From Symbiodinium natans (Eukaryota > Sar > Dinophyceae > Suessiales > Symbiodiniaceae), in assembly GCA_905221605.1 (NCBI GenBank), contig CAJNDS010002370.1, positions 286,001 to 350,000 of the forward strand: a stretch of DNA of 64,000 bases, given 5' to 3'. Numbering within the stretch: the stretch's first letter is position 1; each line of letters begins with the position of its first letter. Below the pieces are notes generated by a model, which was not told the DNA's origin, did not search any database, and was given only the letters and a program-made list of their open reading frames with translations. Shown here one piece after another: positions 24,370 through 36,408 of the stretch. The translations under genes and the position numbers were made by a program.

Positions 24370-27300
24370 TCTCAATGATTGGTCACCTGTGGGTACTTGT
24401 CCTTACAGCGACTCTGTGCTATTGGTCCATATGTAGCCTCCGAGAGATTTCTTGGCTGACGCTCGATTCTGCCGCCACCTTGCATCTTGTGGTGCACAAA
24501 AAACGGAATTGAGGAAGCATGTGGTAGCCCGAGAGTTGAGTCGTGCGCACATGTCAAGAAGTGCCATGTGGGTTCTGCATGCAGCAGATATATTTCTTTT
24601 TCGCAGCCGAGTTGCTCCAGTTAAGTTTGCCATGATATGTAACTGTATGTAGCATGAAAATCATTGTGCCCATGCGTTGCAGCCAGCAGCAGAGGTGCAC
24701 CCTATGTAGGAAAGAGGCAGCAGTAGAGCAGACACCTGCACAAATCCAAGCTGTGTTACTTGGTACTGTGTCCATGCAGCGCTGGCTGATGGCGTCGTCG
24801 TAGAATCTCATGCGGACTCAGGCACACTTCCTTTCTGCTCTTCCGGCTTTTGGTCTGTCCGACTAATGCCTGCAATCAAGTCTGCAATGGAGGCTGCGAG
24901 GGCAAATGGGACATGATACCTACAGATACGCCATAGTGGATTCAGCATCATGTGCAGAGTGCAGTGTTCGGTCGCGTGTCTGTGTGCTTGGCTGGACTGC
25001 AGTTTGCGCATTGGCCATTACTTTACTTTTCTGCTTGCTACCGTGCGCATTGCTTAGGAGACTGCGTGTATGCTTGCTGGCTTGATGAACCTTGACGCAC
25101 CCTTCGCACCTGCATATCTACATAGTTTGCCTGAAAACCATGTGCGACGGGGGTCCCTTGGATACTGTACTCAGGTTCTTGTCGCACAAACTGCCAACCG
25201 TTCATAACGCTTCCAAGAAGGAAGATTGGATAGCCATTTCCTGTTGGCTCTGGCCTGTTGGGATGGAGTCTGGTTGTGCTAGCGTGCTACTGCAAGAATG
25301 CGTCTGGGTGGATTCTTCGGTTGTTCTTGTGCATTGCTTGGCTCGTCCGTTTGTCTTGCAGCTTTATCTCAGGGGTTTGTTGATGCTCATGACACAGCAT
25401 CGAGCCTGAGCCTCCATGTAGCATTTCGAGCCTGCAGATTAGCCACTTGCAGGAGATGGCCGCTCCGCTGTCCGTCGTCAGGTCTGGAAAGCTTTGCATA
25501 GGTCGTTGTCATGATCTGCCCAAGCCAGTTGGCAAGCGAAGCAGAGCCAGGCGGCTGGAAGCAGACCATGTTGTTCTTCGAGAGGTTCTTGTTCGCCAGG
25601 CTGGTTTCCAACAGAGCAGCATAGATAGCATAGTCAACTGTGCCGGCCAGTGGAGCTCACGACCGTGTCTAGAGATGTGTGAAGTTCAAAGCTTGCAACT
25701 GAGGAGTTCTACATTGACCCTAAAGCCTAGTCATGTCCATTGTCCCTTTTGTCACTGCATGCTGCCCTTGAAGGAGACAGCATTGGAGACCTTGTCGGAG
25801 TTGCTGCACCAAAGCTTGCAGCAGGTCCCTGCATGCGGGCGGGCAGACAGACTGGTGGGCGGGCGTGCGTGCGCGCGTGCGTGCGCATGCGCGTATGTGC
25901 ATGTGCGTGTGCGTGAGCGCCAGCGACGCAGCACTGATGCGAGCAAGTACGGTCGGGGCCAGAGCCCCATAGCAAAGCAAGTACGATCGCAGGTCGATGG
26001 CAGCTCGCCCGACAACAACAAGCAGGCATCAGGCGGGTGGCCAGCGCACAGGTGTCACAGAACCCAAGCGAAGGCCCAGCTGCAACAAGAAGACCATGAA
26101 GCACAAATGTCCGAGAAAGTGGAAGACTCGGAAGTCCAGCCCAAGTCACATCCACCGCTGATGAGGGGAACTGCCTTTGTCGGCAGCTTAGTTGAGAGAG
26201 CGCGATTTTCTTGACTTGGTCCACGAAACTGCTTTGCGATGCACTTGTTGATGGCACTTCGGGAATGATTCAGAGCAGTGTCGGCTTTGAAGCACAAGCT
26301 CAGAAGACTGTGTCGTCAAAGGGTCGGGCGAAGACACTTTTGGCCAGAGGATGCCCGTGCTTCGGGCAAAGAACCCGGTCGTCAGAGCTGCAGGCAATGA
26401 CACTAATCCTCAGGAAAAGGGGAGAGACCGTTCTCAGGGCTCCAGCCGATAGCAGATGAAGGAACAAAAATGAAACAACATGCGCGACCCCTAAACGTGC
26501 TGAGCCTTGCTGGATGAGGTTGAGGATCACGGTGATGAAGGTGCACAGTCTGCATTTACCTGCATAGTCTTCTGATTGAAGGATGGTGAACTCCAGAAGA
26601 TGTGCTGCTGTGCATTTGGGCAGGTTTGGCGATCCTGGCAGAGCCCTGGTGGCAGAGCAACGAGGTTGGGCTGTGTTGGGCCGACTTGCTGCCATGTTGG
26701 CAATCACTTCTTCACAGATCTGGCTGGCAGGGTAAGAAAAGACCGGTGCGATCGCGGCGAGACTCTATCCTGGCATCAGGAGTCCTCGGCCTCAGTCGGC
26801 CTCGACGTGCCGCTGTAGTCCGTAGTCGGATGAGAATACCGGGTCGCAACATGCAGCCATACCCTGAAACGCTGTAAGGCAGAGTCCTTCAACTCCGTGC
26901 CTTCCACCACAACTCTTCGCTCAGGCAGGGCTGGTGTGAGATGTAATTCACATCGTGAGATGAGTCAGTGAGACTGCTGGCATGAAACAACAGATTGCAC
27001 CGCCCTCTCGCGTGCCAGTTTTGAAGAAGCGCACCATCTCATCGTCCTTGGCGGGTCGAGCACAGGCCGGGTCGAAAAGTGCATTCGTGGAAGTGGAAGC
27101 CACAGCAAAGGAGAGAAGGAGACCTCCTGCAGCTTCTAAGGAGACTTCAAGTCCATGTTTGCAGCAGTGCTTGCAGAGCCTGGTCGCTTGCCCAGAGCAC
27201 TCTTTGCCGATTCTCTTGGGCCGTTTTTTTTAAGAGGCACCCGAGAGTAAGACTGAGCAAGGCCTCCTATGCTCTACGATCAGACCATCAAAATCAGCGA

Positions 27301-27828
27301 CTCTTGCGTGTCGGCATGTCAACAAGGTGGCATGGATGGAGTGGTTTCAGCAGCTCCAGGACTCACAACTGGACTCAGTTGGACTTAGTCTTCCAATTTT
27401 GAGAGTAGGATAAATGGCCACAGCTGCAGGAGCCCAATAGGAGGTATTGCTTTGCGAGAATGGACGCCCGGCCTTGTTTACTTTGGGGTTTGCTTCTGCA
27501 GCATGTTTCCCACGGAGATGTGGATGCAGTTTGGTGGCAAGGTTGATGGAAACAAGTTTTCCACGCTGTGCTTGCTGGTGATTCTGGCAAATGTGCCGCA
27601 GCTGCACATGAACCACGCTGCTTGCAGGATGCTTGCAAGTTGCAAGATTCGGAAGTGATGAGGCTTTCCTGATCATCATCGTGTCAGACTACGAGCTGTC
27701 AAACCTGGGGCAACCAATCCCTGAAGATTGGGCTGCCTCCTCAATCTGGACATCTCACGTGCGTGAAGCTCCTCATTGTGGCACTTTGGCAGGAGCGGCT
27801 TGAACTGGGTTTGACGATTTTCTATGTG
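24370..27828. other. No recognisable gene
   Basis: Nothing I can assign. Several plus-strand frames (25447-26214, 26982-27233) are open, and the junction CTTGCAG/GAG near 25450 looks like an acceptor, but no domain is visible. The only structured feature is the alternating purine-pyrimidine tract near 25.88 kb. Confidence 0.4.
25856..25918. repeat. Alternating purine-pyrimidine tract (GCGT/GCAT-rich)
   Basis: GGGCGTGCGTGCGCGCGTGC and similar sequence alternates R-Y for about 55 bp. Such sequence is prone to Z-DNA. It is not a simple microsatellite. Confidence 0.7.
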
Positions 27829-27977
27829 AGAGCCTCAGGGCCTCAGGGCCTCAGGGCCTCAGGGCCTCAGGGCCTCAGGGCCTCAGGGCCTCAGGGCCTC
27901 AGGGCCTCAGGGCCTCAGGGCCTCAGGGCCTCAGGGCCTCAGGGCCTCAGGGCCTCAGGGCCTCAGGGCCTCAGGGC
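27829..27977. repeat. 8-bp minisatellite, about 18 copies
   Basis: Perfect tandem repeat of CCTCAGGG. As the unit is 8 bp, three units make 24 bp, giving an 8-residue peptide periodicity in a spanning frame. No evidence that it is translated. Confidence 0.98.
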
Positions 27978-28623
27978 TCAAGTGATTTCAAATGATGCGC
28001 CGGAGCCATGCTCAAAGCCGCAAAGCGCTCTCTGCATTTGCCACACAAGGCCTTTGAGCTGACCCTGAAGATTTTGGTCCACCGCATGTGCCCTTGTTGC
28101 CACGTCATCTGCAGACCATGTCAATGCAGTTCAATCCGTTTCAATTCGCTTCAAGCCCTTTTCCATCCTTTTCGTTTTACTTCTACTCAACGGCCATTGG
28201 AAGGTACTTCTTCGTCAATAATGAATGGCGCAACTTGGACAGCTTTAGCATCAGAAGCTCATGTATTTGGACCACGGCTTGCGGTGCGCCGTCGGGATTT
28301 CCCTAGAATTCGTGAGTTTGGGGGCGAGAAGACGGGGGTGGTGAGCGGGGAGGTGCAACGCGGCACAAGGATTTGTGACGTTTCTGGAACAAGATGCGCT
28401 ATCACAAGCCCCAAACACCAGTATTTACAGTTTTGTTTTTTTTTTTGTTTTTGCTGCTTTTTTTTGCATACTACTGCCCAAATACGTTCGTTGGGCATGT
28501 CAGCGTCCGTTTCGCATGCAAAACGAGTTCCCACAGAAGTTTTGCCGCGTGGTCTGAAAAGTCACTTTGCCAAGAAATAATAACAACACCAACACACCCC
28601 TCGCGCGAATGTTCAACGAACAG

Positions 28624-31119
28624 GTTGGAACATCTTCGACTTCTCTCTTGTGATCTTCTCTGTGATTGAGATTGCCGTCTCGTCCGTGCTCGAGTCCAAC
28701 ATCGATACGACAAGTGATACGAGCTTGAACTTGGGCTTCTGGCCTGCAGTGGCACAGTGGAGCTAGCCGCGCATCAGCTGACAGCACATGGCCTCATGGT
28801 CCTGCCTGCGTTGCTGAGGTTTCCTGCGCCTGCTCAGGCTGACCAAGCTGGCCAAGGTCTTTGCAAAGCATTTTTGCAAGCATGCACGCGATCAGTCAGA
28901 CAGCGTGGACATACTGCATCACATGTTCGAGTGTACGTGTGTGTACCAGGTGCTGAGAGTCTTCCGTACATTGAAGTTCTTCACAGAGCTGCGGCTCTGC
29001 TGCAAAGCAACTGCAAAAGCGAAGAAGGTCCGTCCGCAGAAGTGTCCGGCGCACATGCCAGCCCAGGCGTCTCATGCTAGATTGTGTCCTCGGCTGCCTG
29101 GCACAACTGTTCCACTTCCCGTACGAACCGCCGTGGTGTCAAGTCAGTCAACACAAATATTGGCGAACAGGTTTGTGTTTTGCGCTAAGATGCGCTGAGG
29201 TTCATTCTTACAGATATTTTGGTGTTTAGCGGGCATCTCAGATCAGCGCATGGTCCATTGAACATGGAGCTTGATGAGCCTCAGGCAATGATTGTGTTCG
29301 TCCTGTACGTCTTCTCTCTCCTCATAGTCCAAGGCATAGTTGACTTTCTTATCTCTGCCGCAGGCTCAGTGCACAGCCACGCTCAGTGCATAGCCACTTC
29401 TGTCATCAGCCGAAATGGATTTCTTCAAAGGAAGGGGATACGTTGCTGGATGTGGAGATGGACAACCTTAAGTACTACTACCCGTCTGTAGGCTGGGCAT
29501 TTGGCAGAAATCGCGATTGTGGGACCTTGGCTATCCCAGCATGTATCGCGAGGAGGATCGCTCCTGACCCTTTTCCAATCAACTACAGCTGGCCTCGATT
29601 GGCGTGATGTCACTTGACTCACGGAAGCGTGCTTGAGTTAGATTCGTCTCCGGGAATTGTGGATAAGCCACCTCTCCTAGGCTTTCGAGGCACTTGCAAA
29701 GGGTGCTAGCCTCAGTTTGTTCATTGCAACAGCCGAATCGGTGCAAGCTCTTGTTGTTTTGAAAGGTGGACCCTTCTTATCCATAGTATTCCTGGCGAAT
29801 GCCTCAAGTCCAGCTGTTGGTGCTATTTGATGGACTTCATCGACGAGCGATTTTTCAGACAATCGGCCACCGCTCTTTTGTGGGACGACCTGGCATCTAA
29901 GGTCTACATCAGCATTTTCACCATTTCAATTTGGAACATTGTGACTAGCACCTTCGTCGAGAAGGCGAGACCGAGCTGAAGCAGCTTGGCAACCTCCTGT
30001 CACAAGCCGTCGTGTGCAATCCATCAGTGCACATACCATGCGACCACCTCCCTGGCAGTTGCCAGAATCCATTACTTGGTTGCGGACATTGGAAGTACGG
30101 TTTCCCACCGCAGCTTTGCCTCACTGATTGCAGCATACTTGTTTTGCCCTAGCTTGCTAAGTTGGCAAGAGGGCAGCACATCATGATCCAAGCACATCCA
30201 AGCGCATCATGATCCGGGGCAAGCTCCGCATGGAGCATCCTGTACGTTTTTCTTTCTGTCTTTGCAAAAAGTGTGCAGAGTTTGGAGGCGATGAAGTTAG
30301 CGAAGCCAGACCTTGATTCGATGCTTTTGGAGTGCCTTGGTACCCGAATTACTGCTTGAGATTCGGCTATGTCAGTCACATGTCATGTGAATGTCACGTA
30401 AATGTTTTGCAGATGTCACGTGCGTGCCCTGTAACATGATGTAAATGTGCTCATGGCAAGGCAGAGCATGCGCGACTTGAAAGACACGGAGGAGTTAGAG
30501 AACTTGTTCAGGCCATATGCCACCAAAAACATGGCCACCCACCTAGTTCTCTGCGCAAACACGAACACCACGAACAATGCATCGACGAGCTAGTGTCACA
30601 TGAGGATGGCGAAGAGGAAATCTCGCTCGAAGACTTGCAGGCAAGTCATGGGAAGTTAGTGTGGTTTCCGGAGACCCAAGGATTTTCTTGCCAAAGTGCT
30701 GCGTGCGGCATTTCGCATGAGGACGCGGCTGACGAGGCCGAATTCTTGCTGTACCTCTCGGTACGAGGCCAGCCAACAAGGTGATTTTTAAAAGTTGGCG
30801 AGTTTTACTGTGCGTCGGTCCCAGGCATAGATGTGAAGAATGTCAAGCTGTTCTTCTACATGCTCGGCTCGATGCATAAGGTGCTATAGAATGTGGCAAG
30901 CATTGTGCATGAACCCCTTTTGTCGTGCTCACTTTGCCAGAACTCGGTGGTGGACTTGAAGTCCTTGGTGAAAGCTTGTGTCAAGGGCCTCAAGAGCTGG
31001 GCGAATACCCCTCTCTACTTCAGGTTTTGGTCTGTGACGGGTTGCCGAGGTTCGCATGAAGGGCTTTGCCACAAGCATTGACCTCCAGTCCGTGTCGTTT
31101 GAAGCCAAGCTTATGTGGC
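28624..31119 (+). CDS. Voltage-gated cation channel with C-terminal EF-hand-like region, multi-exon
   Basis: Exon pieces in order. About 28624-28720: WNIFDFSLVIFSVIEIAVSS, typical of S1/S2. About 28950-28990: VLRVFRTLKFFTELRL, an S4 voltage sensor with Arg/Lys every third position. 29285-29362: AMIVFVLYVFSLLIVQGIVD, S5. About 29465-29493: NLKYYYPSV. Near 29700: GASLSLFIA, resembling the pore-loop start. 29902-29970: VYISIFTISIWNIVTSTFVE, a clear S6. Then cytoplasmic: about 30597-30645 (HEDGEEEISLEDLQ), 30825-30880 (GIDVKNVKLFFYMLGSMHK), 30941-30979 (NSVVDLKSLVKAC) and 31050-31119 (VRMKGFATSIDLQSV), which resembles the EF-hand region following S6 in alveolate channels. Only one S1-S6 set is visible, so it is a one-domain channel or the last domain of a longer one. 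S3 and the selectivity residues were not resolved. Confidence 0.72.
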
Positions 31120-32409
31120 TCGGCTGCAGATGCGAGATACGAGATCAGTGGGATGCAAGAACTTGATATTTTGCAAGTACGCGGCCCCCGTCATGCCTAC
31201 TGACGAACTTCAGCCAGGCACTCACAAACGAAGGATCTCTTCAAGGTGCCTTTCCGATTGTTGGTGCTGCCGTGCTTCGTGAAACATGTTTGCCAGTATC
31301 CCTCCGTTGGTTATGGCACTGTCCAGAAGAGGGCAGAAGTTTGGTTTGGTGTTCAGAGTTCGTCTGAGCCACAAGATTGCTCTTGGCAAGTCGCAGCCTC
31401 TGGTTGCGGATCCTCACGCTGGGGACTGGTGAGGTAGCCTTCCTGGTATGCATCTTGAAGCAGAGGGTGGTTTCAATCCTGTGCGCTTTCCGCACAAACT
31501 CGCAGCCAATCACCTGGAAAACTCAAGAAGTCTCAACAAAACCGACTTGCAAGGTCGCTGCACAATTCCAAAGGCAAAAGGTTTTGTTGGGGCAGTTTTG
31601 AGCTCCAGGCTACAGTCTGACCCGCCAAGGTTACCAGGACATACTAGGACGAGTTATTCGCTTTTCGTTTCCCCAGCGCAAGGAAGTTCTAGGCTCAAAT
31701 GGCATTGTTATTGTTTCATCAGTGTTTGGCGCTGTTTTGGCGAAGGAGATGGTCTGGGTCAAAGATGTTTACAGCTGAGGGTTCAACAATTCATGTTTAG
31801 GACAGGCTTCTCCGCGGGCACGACCCTGCCGCAAGGCCCAATATCGCATGTTGGCGAATACAGGTAACTGTATCTTGGGCTCCGCGAGCATCGCACCCTG
31901 GGCGGAGGGATGTGGAGGGGGCAACGCGGGATGGTGGAGAAAGGCAAACGAGATGAATCAACTAAGCGAACACGGAAGCACGACCAGCTTCTTGTGTTGG
32001 TCCTTAGCCTCATGTGTCCATGGACTGCAACCGGCTCTCACAGCCGAGCCTGCGCGGGGCCTGCGAGATAATGCGAGGATACATGGCACAGGGAAACACG
32101 TGAGCAGCAAGCTCCTTCGTCTTTAGCATTCCTTGGCTTAGCAGCAAGCACACGTAAGCGCACTTTGAAGATTGCCTTCCAGGCATGCCTGGATCATATT
32201 GATTTTGAAGGGCTTTGCAAAAGTGAAACTCATCAGACGTGATGTTGGTAGTGTTGGGGTGAACGGTTCAATGCTGTACCATGCTGTGCCACATTCCATT
32301 TTGTGGCAGTGCTCAGTGCTCGGGTCAATTTCCACTGCAGCCTGGGGGGGGAGGGTTGAATCGACTTGAAGCCGACAGCCGCTTTTCGAAGCCTAGTAGT
32401 GCTTAAAGG

Positions 32410-32650
32410 GACCAGTCGGCGAAGCCGAAGCTAGGAGGCGAAGACGCTTTACGAAGCCGCATTGGGCGAAGACGCATTGGGAGGCGAAGATGCATTGGCA
32501 GGCGAAGATGCACTGGCAGGCGAAGGCGCATTGCGAAGCCGAATCAGGAGACGAAGACGTGTTGCGAAGCCGAATTAGGAAGCGAAGACGCATTGCGAAG
32601 CCGCAATGCGAGGACAACGGCCGGGGCAGGCGCAAATGCGTTGCGAAGTC
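32410..32650. repeat. Degenerate tandem repeat, units around GCGAAGCCGAA / GCATTG
   Basis: Repeated GAAGCCG, GGCGAAG and GACGCATTG blocks with variable 15-30-bp spacing over about 240 bp. Confidence 0.8.
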
Positions 32651-33998
32651 GCACTGAGGACTCAACAATTTGAGGACGGCTACTACTTAGCTGGTTTGCC
32701 TCATGGTACCTTGAAGCAGCTTCCACAAGAACTGCTTGCGCGATTCTCCTCAAGCTTATACTTTGGCGTAAGATGTGAAAGAATCGGATTATATGCTCGC
32801 TAGAGGCTTGTGGGAAGAACTAGTGCCCGAGTGACCGCCGACTCTTGCCAAGCTTGGGGGTGGTCGCCAGGGCACAAATTCAGCAAAAGACTCCGGAAAC
32901 CGCTTTTGTAGAAAAACCCAAAAGGCTTCGCGTGAGGAACGAATTCGGCGTGAGGCGGCAATCCGGCGAGGAATTCGGCTTCACAAGTCGGGGGCCGTGT
33001 CAGATCAGATAATGCGGCGTCACCTACAGCAATTGACGAACTCGGCTTCGGTTTCAGTTCAGTTCGACCGCCCCTTCCTGGGCGCCCTGCAAGTTTCCTT
33101 GCTGTTGCCGACCACAGCCGGCCAGGTTCTGGCTCGGCAGCTTGAAAGCATGGAGGTCGGATGCTCGCGATGAGACTTTTGCATCAGAGCTTTCAGCAAC
33201 TTCAAAGCAACTTCAAAGCAACTTCAGCAACTCCGGCTAGCGCCCCTCGGCCCTAGAAGCTCCTAACTTCGGCTCAGTCTCTGGAGATTCAGGCTGCGCT
33301 GCTGTCAATGCGGCAACAGGCCCTCCTCAGAGACTCTTGTTTGATCAACGGGCAGATGCGCTGCGGCCGATGATGTAGGGGTGGGTTCACCACCGTGGTG
33401 GGTGTGCAATTAGGTGTGCAAGTTGGTGTGCAATTTGCATGTCGTGCAATTTGCATTGCGTGTTTGCGTTGGCCTTCCCTCAGAGTACAAGTTGAGTGTG
33501 GCACGGAGGGCTGTCGACGAAGTGCCTCCAAAGGCCGCGCCTTCAGCAGGGTCGAATGCAACGCTTCGAGCATCTCACACATCCTTCGGATTCCTTAGGG
33601 TAGAAGAATAGAAGTGTAGCTGGAGTGGCAAATTCGAAAAGTACTGGTTAGCTCTGTCCTCAAAGCATTTGAAGTGCGAGCCAGCCCGGCTAGAGGCGTT
33701 TTGGGATCCATGTCGAGCTCTCAGCACTTTGCCACCAACTTCCGCACGGAATTGCGATGATGCAAATGGCTTGCCAGGGACACGCAGATGGATGAGACCC
33801 GAGTGTGAGTTCATCGGCAGCTGCCCGAAGGGCATCTCGCCATAGTCTTTGGTGAGCTCGGGCTTGCCAGGAAAGCTCATCCTGAAATGAGGATGAGCGA
33901 AGATGTTTAGCATCTCCTTCATCAAGACCGAGTATGCGGGTGTTTTTGCTTCATGGTCTTTGCATGCCACGCCAGTCTCTAATTGTGCTTGGCCTTGC

Positions 33999-34027
33999 TT
34001 GTGTGAGTGTGTGTGTGTGTGTGTGTC
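33999..34027. repeat. (GT)n microsatellite
   Basis: About 12 GT dinucleotides (GTGTGAGTGTGTGTGTGTGT...). Confidence 0.95.
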
Positions 34028-34439
34028 GTACATGCGTAGTTGATGGAGGCGGCTTCATTGTTAATATCGAGATCAAATCCGAAGATCAAATCCGAAGGAT
34101 TGGATTTTACAGAGTGACGACTTGGATGCTGGAGCAATCCGTAGATTTCGAAGTCATAAAGGCTCAGGCGCAGGACAGTGCGGGACAAGTTCCATGCGAT
34201 GTTCCAGCTTCCGTTCGTAGCTTGACGAGGCAGCGGGCTATGTCAAATGAATCGGGCTGAAGGTTGTTAGATGTTGTTAGCTTGTCGCTGTGCGGCCCAC
34301 AGTTCCTGGGCACGGCAAAGGCGGCCTCCCAGCCTACACCACCAAGCTGACTTTGCACGACGTAGAGTTGCTCATGCTGAAAGTTGTTCGTTATCCGTAC
34401 ACTACCCAAAGCCTGAAGAGGATGTAAGGGCCTTCTTAG

Positions 34440-35044
34440 CTGATGGGTTGGGACAGGTTGATTCAGCAGAGACATGGTCCTTGAAATCAAACTTCGTAGC
34501 TTGCATGAGGAAACAGTCCACAGAACATGGGGGACGCGGTGCAAGGGCAGACGAGATCCTGTCGCTTGGAGATCTCCGGATCTTTCAGAACTCACGCGAA
34601 CACGATTCACAGAGCGCGAGTTGCACCACCTGCCGTCGCAGCAGCTCCAAGACAACCCCTTGGAGCACATTGAGCACACCATGGAGCTCCTCGAAGGACT
34701 CGAAGGACTCGAAAAAAACCCAAAAAACAGAGGAAATCACCTCCAGGGCGGCCTCGCTCAGATCGTTGCCTCGGCGCTTGGAGACGTTGGCCTGGCTTCG
34801 AAGCACACAGAGCAGCGATCACAGTGACCAGAGGTCTGTGAAATCTGGCAGAACTCCAGTCTCCTCTTCTTCGCCATCGAGACCAAGCTCGGCTAGGGGG
34901 AGTCGCCCAAAGTCTATGTCAAAGGGCATATGCCACTCGGTTTCTGAGTCGCCCATCACGCCACTGTCGGCAAGACTCTCAAGCTGCCCAGAGAGTGCCT
35001 CGGTGGCATCGCTAGGCTCCTCTCCTGGGATGTCCCTGGCTTAG
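34440..35044 (+). CDS. Hypothetical Ser-rich C-terminal exon
   Basis: A plus-strand frame stays open for about 200 codons to TAG at 35042. It is Ser/Arg/Lys-rich in its second half (SSSSPSRPSSARGSRPKS; SARLSSCPESASVASLG). This looks like a disordered tail, the kind of long last exon seen in dinoflagellate genes. The orientation agrees with the neighbouring genes. No domain and no clear acceptor. It could belong to an unrecognised gene or be chance. Confidence 0.3.
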
Positions 35045-35859
35045 TAAGAAGAGATCGTGCTTCTCATTCAGTTTTGGCATTTTTGACCAGGGGTCGGGGT
35101 CATTGGATGCCTAGCGCGCTTGAGAGCTTCCTATCTGCGTGATCACCGTTTCCGTGCCATCGATGCCCTCGATTTTTCTTCCTTCTTCTTGCCGAAGGCC
35201 GTTTTCTTTCTTCTGTCGTGCAAATACATCTGTGAAGTCTGTTGTTCTGTTGTTGTTGAGTCTGGCTTTTCTTGCCCATGAGGACAGGTGTCGGAAGTAT
35301 GATACAAGCCATTTCCCGGAGTAGTTCTTCGTGGACATCTCTCATTGTTCGTCTGGCTCGTGTATTTCTTTCTACTCTATGTACACCGTTCTCGTGGACA
35401 GACTTCCCTGAATGTGCACAGCACCAAGGAGTTGCAGCCTGTGAGAGTGACGAAGCATTCTGCCAGCGAGTCAAGTTGCTCATTGCCTCCAGGAAGCTCC
35501 GGGACAAGCAAGACAAGCAGTGCGCCACACAGGCGACCCAGGGCAAGACACTGCACCCGTCTTTTACATAACATAGAGTTGCTCGAACGTGTACGTGAGC
35601 TGTTGGCAGGGAGTACACAACCTTGTTCAGCGAGGCTTGGCGGAGTGAGTGGGCTGTGAGGGAGTCGTGGAGCATTGTTGTGGCAGGCAGCTGGCACTCG
35701 CAGTTGGGAGACGAAGCGGATCCACCGGGCCCCCCTTCAAGAGTCGACCGTCGCGTGGTGGCAGCTCATCCGTGTTCAAAGATTAGAAGCCACCCCTGTC
35801 CCTTTTTGTTCCGACGAAGCAGCAGAACAGCGTCAGAACCAGATCGACTTAAACACGTT

Positions 35860-36408
35860 TGTCATTTCGCTCAGCCGCCCAGACATCAATGACGCGCCGA
35901 CCGCGCGGTCGTGGCACACAAATGACACATCACGGAGTGGCAAAGCCCGAAAGCCTACCAGAAGTATGGGTGTCACTCGACGAGCCCGGGCGTTCGTTGT
36001 CCTTTGCAGTCCGAAGTTTCCCAGCCCATCTGTCCGGCACGAGTAGTGTGGGCAGTCGACAAAGTAGCAAGCCCCGAGAAGCCCTGAGGACTATAGCAAG
36101 CCCCGACTCCTTTAGGAGTCAAAGCATGCGGACTCCAGTTGGGAAGCCGGCGTTGCCGAAGAGGCTCGAGGCTCAAGGTCAAGGCTGGAACCTGAGAGCG
36201 AAATAATGCGAAATAGCCTTAGTGTGGCAGGCAAAACGAAGTATACCATGGACGTCATGAGGTTTGGGGCTTGGGTGCTCTCGGGAAGCAACAGCCAAGA
36301 AGCAGAGGAGCCAGCAGGAGGATCGCCCAGGCAAAGATCCATGACATCGCCGGACACCAAAGGTGCCATCAACACCCGTCGAACATCGTCAACCACCACT
36401 ATTGCTTA
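35860..36408 (+). CDS. Hypothetical coding stretch, possibly two exons
   Basis: Frame 35859-36206 reads PESLPEVWVSLDEPGRSLS and then a Ser/Arg-rich tail. A second frame, 36206-36408, continues with SNSQEAEEPAGGSPRQRS. Composition looks coding on + and fits the direction of other genes, but no family is recognised and the splice structure was not solved. Confidence 0.25.

Larger units (their letters stand above)
31120..34270. other. No recognisable gene
   Basis: No supportable coding feature. Plus-strand frames around 31448-31867 are open but unassigned. It holds the degenerate GAAGC repeat at 32.4 kb and a short GT tract at 34.0 kb. Confidence 0.4.

Noticed and set aside
25447-26214. 255-codon plus-strand ORF
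   Set aside because: Spans an alternating GCGT tract, has no recognisable domain and contains likely splice signals; insufficient to call a gene.
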